Shown one piece after another: positions 10,736 through 20,725 of a DNA stretch of 23,686 nucleotides. The position numbers and the translations under genes were made by a program. The stretch covers positions 961-24,646 of the forward strand of contig CAJPVJ010000466.1 in the NCBI GenBank assembly GCA_905397405.1, given 5' to 3'. The stretch comes from Oppiella nova. Its lineage: Eukaryota > Arthropoda > Arachnida > Sarcoptiformes > Oppiidae. The notes under the pieces were generated by a model that was not told the DNA's origin, searched no databases, and saw only the letters and a list, made by a program, of their open reading frames with translations. Within the stretch, counting starts at the first letter, position 1; the number at the start of each line of letters is the position of its first letter.

Positions 10736-11900
10736 CATACCTCCTCACGCCACAGACACCGGCTCCTCATCCGTTAGCCACTGCATTACCATCTCATCTC
10801 ATCACATCACATCCCATCCCATACTATGTATATCAGTACAATTAGACCATTTCTATCAGTTCCAGTTGATGTGGTGAACAAACAAGCGCTTCCTGTATGA
10901 AGGGGTGGGTCATCATTGTCTGTCGGATAGACGGCACTATGCGTGAGTGCAGCTCAGGTATGTCAATGTGAATCTCACATAAAACTCATTAAAACCTACT
11001 GTCCATTGATTGTCTCACATCTACTACTTATGTAATACCAGTGTAAAAAGTTTTTGTGTCTTTTTTGCTCTCATTTCTCATTGGATGACAATTTGTATGA
11101 CGTTTAGTGAGCAGCGAATGTACGCCCCCTTAGAGGGTCTCAAATTGAAAGATTGTATACACACTCGACATCACAGACCATAATACTGTCACACACTGTA
11201 TGTACTGTACATTAATGTCAACTCAATCACAACGCAAAGCCTTAGAAACTCGTATCTTAACTACCCTTACATCCTATGCTGGCATTGAAAATCATTTGAC
11301 CACATCTCATACCAATCCTACAAATCTATTGTCAGTTCATATATCATTAAAATATTTCTACATTATTTCTATTGAAAATATTTTACTTTACTCTTTGACA
11401 TTTTATTGAAAAAAACGAAATGAAAACGTTCTCAAATCTCAAAAAGTAATTGAGAACTTGTAACCAAAGTAAACTAAGCATCCTAAACTTTAGTAGTGAT
11501 CAAAACAACTTGAGTACTCAATCTCAAAGATTGATTCAAATATAGACTTTAGGAACTCATGTGAGCCCTATTCAAAGCAAAACTCTTCAATTACTTACAC
11601 AACTTACATAAATATATCAATAATCCTTTAATAAACCCAATAATCTCATCCACTACAATTTAATTTCATTTTTTATAATCATCTTGAATTTTTAATATAT
11701 ATTTTATTTATATATTGTACAAATTTACAGTAACAAATCCATTTCAATAATTATAAATGAAATAATTGATATATGATCACTAATTTAATAATAATAAACT
11801 ATTGTTATATTGTATAATATTGTAAACTATTGTATAATACGATTTGATACTCTGATAAACGAAATGAAAGCACTTTATAGTCATTGAACAAGTTTTGCCG

Positions 11901-11906
11901 TTTATT
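11901..11906 (-). terminator. Polyadenylation signal AATAAA, probably for IFT122
   Basis: TTTATT on the plus strand reads AATAAA on the minus strand, about 310 bp past the last firmly assigned IFT122 exon and 47 bp past the tentative terminal mini-exon. Such hexamers occur by chance in AT-rich DNA. The slightly GC-richer sequence between 11900 and 11960 fits a short 3' UTR but does not prove it. Confidence 0.35.
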
Positions 11907-11952
11907 TGGTGCTCAGAGAGGAGTGAGAGTTTGTTAGGTTTCTCTACAAATA

Positions 11953-11979
11953 TTAGATTTCATCGATTATAGAAAAGTT
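11953..11979 (-). CDS. Tentative terminal mini-exon of IFT122
   Basis: After the exon ending at 12217 (donor gtaccc) the family still expects about 30 residues, including a final CPxC pair. The only downstream candidate I see is an acceptor (tatttttaag) at 11980-11981 followed in phase 0 by NFSIIDEI and a TAA at 11955-11953. An AATAAA signal on this strand lies at 11906-11901. Resemblance to the family's F-x-x-x-D-Y-E-L stretch is only a residue or two, and the cysteine pair is missing. If the exon at 12217 is read through instead, it adds about 35 hydrophobic residues before a stop at 12115. Both versions are inference. Confidence 0.2.
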   Translation of the reverse strand, partial: NFSIIDEI

Positions 11980-12216
11980 CTTAAAAATAGTGATAAATGA
12001 ATATAAGATAAAATAAACACACCAAATGCAATATCGTTTGTTAACGTTACAATTACCACAACCGCAACTACAACTCTGGCTGTCATTCCCGTGGCTGGGC
12101 AGAGGACGTAGAGCTTAAGCAGCCTTACCTTTTTGACCTAAGTTAGCAATCATAATAATAATAATAATATTAAGGATAATTTGAGTTGAAAATACAATGA
12201 ATATGTCGAGGGGTAC

Positions 12217-15200
12217 CTTAAAACAAGACTGACAGACTGTTATGGGAATATCTGGCATCAAGTTTCGGTAGTATTTAGTGGTGAGCGGCGGACCAAAGTT
12301 AACGACTATTATTTCCGATGGTTTCATGCGTTCCAGTGCTTTGCGACTCACGCGGACGGGTCTATACTTTTGGTCCGATTCTTGATATGAGGCCAAAGTG
12401 GCCGAAAACGGATCACCAGAAGGATCGCCAGAATTGTCATTAGTGTAGTCATTGTTGTATTCAGTGTTCATATAATCTTCGCCCAACTTTAATGATTGAT
12501 AATTGTCTGCCTTCTCTTCCTGCCACTCGGAACCACTCATACCTTCAAAATTGAAATCTGATTCGAGATCTGGCTTTTGATTAACTAAACTCATGACATC
12601 AGATATTCCCTCTTCGATCTCGAATTCAATTAAAGGCAATATATCTGATTTGGCAATCAATTCAAACATTTAACAAATTAATTTATCATTTATTTTAAAT
12701 TATTGTCTTTCACTTACCAAACGTTGCAAAAGAATATACGAATGGCTGATTGCAGTTTAGGCATTGATTTCCATTAATATTGTATAAAGGATTAGTTGTT
12801 GAGCATCGGTAGCACAAAGAGAGTAAGTCCTATAAGCATAACAAATATATTTATAATGCATTAAAATTAATTGAAAAATATTATTAGTATAATATATTGA
12901 AAAATAGTCATAGAATTTTAGAATTAACTAAAAACTAAAATCTAGAAAATTTTCTCATTTTAGACAGAATTTTATTAAATTTTCATTAAAAAAGATCTAT
13001 TATTCCTAAATGTCTTTCAATTGATTTCAACTCACTTTGAAGTATTCAATAAATTCTAGTTATCTTTTAATAACAATTACATACCATATACTGTGTATAT
13101 ATTATATTATAATAGATATATAAATGATAAGTAAGAAAGATATAAAGATTAAAATAAAGATGATATAAATGACGATCTTAAGGTATTGTGATATGATTAG
13201 TGATGTTAAAGTATTTTGGTGTCATATTGAAATATAGACTAATATAAGTGTGGAATGTATGGATTTGTATAGACCTCAGAATCGCTGAATGGTTTGGCTC
13301 TAATAGTGAGGTCTCCCATATCGATGGCATCTTGAAATCTGTTGGGGACATGCATTTTGTGAAGCTTCTCGTACACGTGTCGCACGAGTTTGAAAGCACC
13401 CAAATTTCTTCCCTGTTTTGCCAACGCATACAATATAATACTAAACATTGAATTGACAACTGATTAGTAGAGTATATGACAACTATTATTATTAGGAAGA
13501 CATACACTTTAGAGACACCTTCTGGTGATGTAGTGATAGTTGAGTGGAACAGATATCGAGCCATATTGAAGAGAGCGTCGGGAAAGAAAGCTGTGAACGG
13601 CTCCTCCTAACCCATAACCCATTCCCATACAAATACAACTATTATATTATTTATTCAACATTGAATTCCTCGTAATAATAGAGTAAAGTTAGTAATATTT
13701 GCAAAAAATAAAATACAATAAATTATTGTTGTGTTTCAGTTCATTGAGAGCAGACCCTAGACTTTGTGGCGCAAAGAGTCAGCTGTATTTGGAGTGGACG
13801 GGTGTTTGAGGCGCCCCTTAATAGCATATTTCGATTCAGACACTGGCGTCTCACGCAGTGCCACGAAATCCACTTTTATATCAATATTAAAACTGATGAT
13901 AAGAGAAATATATTCATTTTGTTGAATCTTTCATTTTTTCGGTTTATCAAATAAACCGTTTTAATAATTTTTTTCAAACTGATTAACATTATTTCGTTAA
14001 ATATAGAGTAATATTTATGTAATTTCTTATAAGTTATAGATTATACATTATGTATATCGGATTGAAAATTCTATGAACATAGTATGTTCAACATACTAGC
14101 CAATTTTATGATAGCATTTTATTAGTTATAATTCAAAATTTACAAATATTAATCTAACTAGATCTAAATATTTGATTATTTTAGTTGTATTGCATTTACT
14201 TAGAGTTTATTTAAAGAATTGTTACTTTTAATTATAAATTACATACTATGATAGTTAAATTCATCATAATATTATTATACTGTACTAGACTAGTGTCATG
14301 TAGTGATATTTGAATACAGTACTACTAAAAATTAAGTTAAATAGAAAAGTTCTTATACTGTATTATATCAGTGCCAAGAAAACGAAATAAATGTTAAAAA
14401 AACAATGAATCACGTTTTTTCACATTAAAGCAATATCGATATGTTCACATTTATTTCGTTTTCTTGGAACTGATATATAGAAACTTGATATTATTGAACC
14501 AGTTCATAAATTGGAATATTTAAAATTCTAATGGTAATTTATTTAGTATGATTCTTCTAATTTTATAAGTTATAAAAATGAATGATCAATAACATTAATA
14601 AGGTTATTAGGTATGCTTGAACAAAAAATGGCGAATTTGAACTCTACTATGACAGTAATAATAATATTATACTGTATATTATACAGTAATACCGTATTGA
14701 CAGTATTAATACTGATTATTTATAAAAGCAGGGTGAAATTTGGGATTTACTTTAATGCCTCTCATTCTGTGCCACTACTGTATACTGTAGTTTATTCTTG
14801 ATTTTTAAAATTCTTAATTGAAAGAATTTTTTATTCTTGATTTAAAGATTATTTGTTATAAATTTTTACCATAGCACAATTTATAAGAATCTGTGGTTAA
14901 CTTGTAAGTCTTTTTAATTGTTAAACAATTAAATTACAAAATTCTTTGATCATTAAACAATATCAATTTTAATAATTTTTCATATTATGTGATTTATGAA
15001 CTAATAATAATAGAAAATAAATAATTTTTAATCACAAATACGAATCCTTATTGCTTGCATTATATTGGAAATTGTGAAATTCGTGCAATTATATTCATGA
15101 TTGTCAAATAACTGATCAAACCCTTATGAAGTCTATGGGAAGATTGGTAAAGTGTATGAATGGTACTGTACATTAGTAATACTAATTTGTACAGTAACTG

Positions 15201-18200
15201 TACTGTATATGTGCTCTAATTTGTTAATGATTAAGTGGTGATAAAATGTTCAAGACTTACAATATATCTGTAAATGTTATGATAGGCGTAATAAATGTCT
15301 GCTTTGTTTGATAATTCGTGGTATCTGTCGATGAGATGTTGTGCCTGTTGTTCATGTTGGGGCTGTTGTAGTGATTGTTTGGCCAGGTCTAGGCACTGGT
15401 TGGCTAATATCCAGCAGTAATAGGAGACATCATTAAAGCGATTCTCATTAATTGCATTATTCATTAGCTGTTGTAATACGCGCGAGGCTTCAGTCACTTT
15501 CCCTGCCGTATGAAAGGCTAAAGAAAGAGAAAGTTTTAACTAATTGTCAGGTCTTTAGAGCGTAACTCAAGTTATTCTTAAGTTATTATATTATGATTAT
15601 TGTTATTATTGTGATTATTATGTAAAAGTCGTTTTCATTTGCATCGCATGCGAGACAGTTGTGAGAAATGGCATAAAAGTGAAGATGTATTGCAATTTGC
15701 AGGACTGGCACCGATAGAGCACAGACAGAGCACAGGCAGGTATACCTTGTTGTGCTTCGACAAAACGATCGTTTTCAGCCAACCATAGAGCATAGGGCAC
15801 ATACACGTCCTGTTTGAGGTGCGGGTAGTCATCTGCGAGTCTGAATGCCTGCCATTAGTTATTGTAATAGAGTTTCGGAGATAAATGCATGACTTGAGCG
15901 CCAAATAATAATTATTCATTAAATAATTGTATACCTCTTGCCATTGACTCGACTTGATATAAATCATAGCCAGGTTCTGAACGTCACCTATTTTTTTATA
16001 GACCTCAACGGCATTCGAGTACTGTTTGCTCTTAATTAGAATGTCGGCGCATAGGGTCAGGGCTTTTCGGTCAGCCCTATCCAACTGACGAACTACTGTC
16101 ATAAGCCTTCAATTCAAACAATTTATACAATTATTATAAATACAATTCATTTGTCATTTACATATCAATCCATCCGTTTTGGCCAATGATCTCAATCGCC
16201 TTAACCGTATCGCCAGAAGTCAAATACATCTCAACCGCAGCCTTCGGTTCGTTAGAATTGTGTATCCAATCGGTTCTCTTCTTGTTTAGTTGGCGACTGT
16301 TGTGTGAGTCGGCACCGACACCGGCACCGGCACTCATCATCTCCTGAGCCGACTCATACATTTGCAAATCACTATACATTGTCACCGCTTTGTTCTCATC
16401 TCTTGACTGCTTGTATAGTTTGGCCGCTTCTGCAAAGTAGCCCCTGTAGGCCATCACATCACCCATTAGTGACAACTCAGTTGATTTGCTTTGAGTTGTT
16501 GTCGACCGGATGTAGGTCTGGATCAGCTCTAAAAAGAGCCAATTCTTTGTTCTAATCAATGCTTTTCTAGCTATTTCTAGATTCATATTATCGAGAGCAC
16601 TGTTAGCCAGTATCTGCCAGTCCGACTCAGTCACTTTGAGACATGCAGTCTTATAGGCTTCTCTTTAAAATAATATACATTATATTAGTCATTACTTATG
16701 GTAACACTTAATACAGTATTTAATTGATTTAAAGTCAATTCTTACAAAAACATATTCTTCTCAATGTAACCATACATTGGCGCCGATTGAGAGACTTCAA
16801 CAGTTGTTACAGAATTGTATTGCAAACAAAACACTTTAGCCCCACAGAATCCAACCACAAAACCCTTAATCCAATGCATAATTATAATGATATACATTAT
16901 ACCAGTATTCCAATATTTAAATTTAAAGTTTATATGAAATAGTAATTGAAATAATAAATATGAAATAGTAATTGAAATAATAAATATGAAATTAATTGAA
17001 ATATTTTAGTAATAAAACAATCTCAATTTTTCACTTATTTTGTGTAGTTTTTGTCTTTTAAGACTCTCAAAAATAAGTTACTAATATTTAGATTGAACAA
17101 TCAATATTGTATAAAAATGATAAATTTATTTCATATTATTATGATTGAAATATGAAGAATATAAATTACCTGGAGACTTTGGTGATGAGCGGGGAAATCT
17201 CCGGCTTTAATACTGAGAGTGCCGGCACCTGAATAACTAAGCATATCATCGAAGTGTGTGTTCCATGAAACTGAATTGGCATTTGGCTCCTATATAACAA
17301 TTTGTTTATTAAAAGGTAAATTTTAAATTAAACATTGAGTTCATTACTTGATATAACAATTGTTTAGTTCTTAAGTCAAACACAGAACACATGCCTTTGT
17401 CGTCAACGACCGCTAATTTTCTCCGGAGTATACTTATATCCAGACATCGAATAGGATTTGCAATCTTAATGATATTTATTGGAAACGGATTGTTAATAAA
17501 TATTTGTACGATTTGTCCGTTTTTGAGACCGACGAGTAGACCCTCTCTTTCAGGTGGACCTCCTGTTGCTCTGATATAACGGATAGAGGAATCCAAAGCC
17601 CATTCCCTTTCCATCGTTCCATTGAATGAAAGACATTGAAGTCTCTTCTCTTGACATAAGACAAGATTCTCAGAACAAACCACTATTAGAGTGCACTCGA
17701 GTTTGTGGTTAATTTTCTCTTTCACTTTGTAATGCATATCTGTATTATCCGATTCTTTTGTCAATTCATATATGATTACTCTTTCAGGCAATTGTATCTA
17801 TCGGTGCATTCATTGAGTTGTAAATATTAAGTTTATATTGGTTTTGTATTTCAAAATCAAACTTACAGCCAGTCTGTTCTTATAAATGGCCAATTTTTTC
17901 ACTAAATCCCTGCATTTGATGCGAACTGCAAGTTATATATAAATAAATATTGTGTTTATTAGAAATTATTACAATTATGTAAAGAGATGGCCAATTCAGC
18001 AAAGTTTTTAAATATTGCCTTTTCATTTATAAACTGTTTCCAAATATTTTTTAAGGCATTATAATCTCACATTCAATAATTGTAATGCAATACAACAATT
18101 ATTGTTTGCAGAATCTGTTTATAGAATTGCAATGTATGGCCATCTCTTCGGTTAAAATATGAAAACCTTTTTCTTCGGTAATCAGATGTTGTATAATAAC

Positions 18201-19855
18201 ATCAGACATATTCTCCCTGAAAGCATATCTCTCTTTATAGAGAGAATGAACGGTTGAAAATGTTAGCTCATAAATAGCTACCGTCCCATCTTGACTACCA
18301 ACTGCCTTTAAGAACATTATATTTATAAAATAGTTTGAAATTAGAATTAATTAAGTTTCATTATATGTAAGTGTTTTGCACATTTTTATTGTTTTAAAAT
18401 AATATTATTAAGATTAAATAAATTATATAAATGGTTGAATATATAGTCTTACTATTCGATTGCCATCAGGACTTGATTTTGCGGACCAAATCCATGAAGA
18501 CTGTTCTGCAACACAACCAATAAAAATGCCTTCTTTTGTATAGAGAAGTGCCTTCTTATTAGATCCGTTGACCAGTAGATAATCTCCGCTCCAAAAATGT
18601 GATACATTTAAAGGATCAAAACCAATATTACGCTCTTTTGCCACCTTTAGGTACAAAGAAAATAATTTTTAAAATTAGTTTTAATATATTGTAAGTATCA
18701 AGGCCTACTTAATATACAATATTTACTGAATACCGTATCCTGTATACAATATAACCAGTATAAAGTTATATTTAAAATACAAGAATAATAGTTCCGTTTA
18801 TTTGCTACTAACTTATTGTTAAGATTAAATAAATGATGCTAAATTTTTTTAAACAAAGATCAGATATACTAACTTAGAAATATTTATAATAAATATTAAA
18901 TCAATTGTTAAATTACTCTTAAATGCGCTTTATAATTTTGTAAATATGTTGGGAAAATTTTGACATACTTGAAATAAATATTATTATCGATTATGTAAAA
19001 ACTGAATACAAACCGCTTTGCCGTTGAGATCATAAAAACTGAGTGATTGCGTCCAATCGACTGAAACTATTGTATCGGAATCTTCTTCCTTAAGAGGACA
19101 GAAAGAGACGCCCCATATGGGGGCCAAAGGACCGCCCATTCTCTCGATTCTGGTCTTTTCTTCTCCATTCTTAGGCATTGAAACAAATTATTGGATGATA
19201 TGTATTGAATATATGGAAAGACTGAAAACTGATTACTCTGTTCCTGATAGAGATGTGTCCAGAAGAGAGTGCGAGTGCGAGATAGTGTCCGTCACTACTC
19301 CACGAACAGCTGTTCACTTGACTGTTTATCTTCTGTTTTGTCACAGCCTTCTGTTCCGGAGACCAAAGGCCAAAGTCGTTGGCCGTACAGCTCACCAATT
19401 GGTGTGACAGTGGGTTGTATTGAATGCAACGAATGGCATCGTTATGTCTGTCCAACATATAAAATGCTTTTAAAAGTGATCTAGATCACTAGAAATAAGT
19501 TATTTTTCATTACGAATATTTCAGTATTCCTTCCATTTTTGAGGTCCAAATGATGACCTGTTTGTCGGCTGATCCCGAAGCAAATCTCTTGCCATCCATT
19601 GAATAGGCGACACACAACACATTGTCTTTGTGTCCCTTTAAGGCCTGAATAAGAGTGCCATCATTGGTGTTATAGACATAAACACGAATATCTGCCGCGA
19701 CTATTAGTTGATCCCCTTCTGGACTGAACGCCAAGTCATATACACTATAAAAATATAGTGGATTAGAATTTATTGGCTATTATATTAGATAATTACCACA
19801 ATTGGTTCCCTTCGCGATCCTTGATCTGATCCATCCATAAGAGAGAACTTCTCAT
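12217..19855 (-). CDS. IFT122: Intraflagellar transport protein 122 homolog (IFT-A subunit), 18 exons, extreme C-terminus unresolved
   Basis: IFT122 is a core subunit of the IFT-A complex, which drives retrograde transport and membrane-protein entry in cilia. Exons, all GT-AG and in phase: 19855-19797, 19744-19514, 19447-19237, 19169-19014, 18644-18453, 18305-18167, 17925-17867, 17797-17348, 17289-17170, 16864-16746, 16662-16162, 16106-15935, 15848-15746, 15517-15261, 13606-13506, 13440-13275, 12829-12718, 12644-12217. They sum to 3,576 nt (1,192 codons), close to the vertebrate length. The N-terminal half is WD40 propellers ([29 protein letters not shown]). Exons 11-16 form a TPR-like helical solenoid ([21 protein letters not shown]). 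Exon 17 carries CYRC and CLNC zinc-type pairs, and exon 18 ends with CQSCFK. Start ATG 19855 has A at -3, and its protein begins MRSSLLW like the family. Donors of introns 4, 6 and 16 (gtttgt, gttttc, gtctat) are weak but required by phase. Identification is from remembered family sequence. Confidence 0.95.
13757..13892 (-). CDS. Exon-like open segment inside the largest IFT122 intron, unidentified
   Basis: A GC-richer island stands out in the otherwise very AT-rich 1,654-bp intron 13607-15260. On the minus strand a good acceptor (tttctcttatcatcag) precedes 44 open codons ending in TAG at 13757. The peptide contains [20 protein letters not shown] and [19 protein letters not shown], ordinary in composition. 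Its phase (one base completing a codon) does not fit IFT122 exon 14, which ends in phase 0, so it is not simply an IFT122 exon. The plus strand of the same island is also open (from 13766) and has its own acceptor (ttgttgtgtttcag), so strand is uncertain. I recognise no family. Confidence 0.25.
14364..14477. mobile_element. 114-bp inverted-repeat element (MITE-like or long hairpin)
   Basis: Two 31-bp arms (14364-14394 and 14447-14477) are reverse complements with a single mismatch (C versus A), separated by 52 bp. The arms include CAGTGCCAAGAAAACGAAAT and its complement. Both outer ends are TATA, so a TA or TATA target duplication typical of Tc1/mariner-type MITEs is possible. No coding capacity. 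It lies within the large IFT122 intron. A hairpin RNA precursor is the alternative explanation. Confidence 0.6.
14670..14688. repeat. Perfect 19-bp palindrome built on TACTGTA
   Basis: TACTGTATA and TATACAGTA flank a single central T. The element lies in the large IFT122 intron and contains the TACTGTA word that recurs throughout the window. Confidence 0.7.
15164..15196. repeat. 33-bp near-perfect palindrome built on TACTGTAC
   Basis: TACTGTAC-ATTAGTA pairs with TACTAAT-TT-GTACAGTA with only a 2-nt bulge and an almost absent loop. It lies 65 bp beyond IFT122 exon 14, in the same intron as the other palindromes. Such cruciform-prone ends resemble nested terminal repeats of short elements. Confidence 0.65.
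16311..16334. repeat. GGCACC-type repeat inside IFT122 exon 11
   Basis: GGCACCGACACCGGCACCGG lies in the coding exon and on the minus strand encodes an Ala-Gly-rich run ([10 protein letters not shown]) in a linker of the TPR region. The same motif occurs in non-coding parts of the window, so the coding run probably arose by local expansion of this simple repeat. Confidence 0.65.
16934..17005. repeat. 26-bp tandem repeat in IFT122 intron 9
   Basis: A 26-bp unit beginning ATGAAATAGTAATTGAAATA recurs at 16934, 16960 and, partly degenerated (a few bases deleted), at 16986. Confidence 0.7.
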
Positions 19856-20725
19856 TTTTAAATAAATAATTAATTTAATTGACTTTTTTAGGAAAACTGG
19901 TAAAATGACAATTCTGGTGTCAGTTTTGGTATAACATTTGTTGTTAAAAATAAAACCCGTAACCAATAGAGATATACCGGTAACTGTACAATATAAACTT
20001 CAATAATTTTTGTTGCTTCTAAATTCACTATGAAGTTAGAGTATTCAGAGTTTATATGGATTTTTAATCATTTTATAATAATTGCTTCTTGGTAACATAT
20101 GAATAATAATATTAAATTTGTTGATATATCAATTGTTATAATAAGTGATAATTTATTTTATGATAATTCAATTAAATCAACTTTCAAAAGTTATATGCAA
20201 TTAAATTTTTATTAATATTATATAAATAAGTCTAAATAGCATTGAAAGAAATATATTATTGTATACAGAATACAAATATTATAATAAAAGATAAATTCTT
20301 ACTGTCACGATAAAATGGTAAATCTGATTTATTATAACATGTTTTTAAAAATTTTTGGTAGATCAAAGCACTCATGACCAATCAATAAGACAAAAGTCAA
20401 TTAAAATATAAAACTAAAGGGAAAATTATGCTAGGTTTTAGATATACAGCAATTTCTTGAATTGATTTGGATATAAAACTGATATGCATTGTTTTCATAA
20501 CGCAATAGCTATAAATTATACAGCTATAATGCATTTAACTTTACAAAAATTGTTTCAATATTTCTAAAACATTTGAATACAAGTATAATTATCTATAGCA
20601 GTAAGTCCTTAAGAAATGAATTGTTATGAATAAAGTGATGCATTAATGCCTTATTTGGACAATCATTTAAATACAATCAATCGTTTGGTTTGTGGCCTTC
20701 ATTTACAATAGAAGCGATTGAGTGA
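19856..20725. other. Divergent intergenic region between IFT122 and the HOPX-like gene
   Basis: 870 bp that should hold both promoters. Besides the CCAAT pentamer (19963-19967) and the X-box-like site, it is AT-rich with no coding frame. Confidence 0.7.
19973..19984. promoter_or_regulatory. Possible RFX X-box-like element between IFT122 and the HOPX-like gene
   Basis: TATACCGGTAAC is 118-129 bp upstream of the IFT122 start codon. The right half GGTAAC fits the X-box half-site RGYAAC exactly; the left half TATACC fits GTNRCC only at its last positions. X-boxes bound by RFX factors are typical of ciliary genes, including IFT subunits, within about 200 bp of the start. A CCAAT pentamer lies at 19963-19967, just beside it. 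One half-site is degenerate, so this is only a candidate. Confidence 0.3.

Noticed and set aside
11215-11409. Plus-strand frame beginning MSTQSQRKALETRILTTLTS
   Set aside because: The first 40 residues look protein-like, but I recognise no family, the end becomes AT-rich low complexity, and no good donor bounds it.
12115-12669. A single 184-codon minus-strand gene starting at ATG 12669
   Set aside because: Its first residues are intron 17 of IFT122. The true exon starts at 12644 after an AG acceptor, which restores the family sequence [15 protein letters not shown], and it probably ends at 12217.
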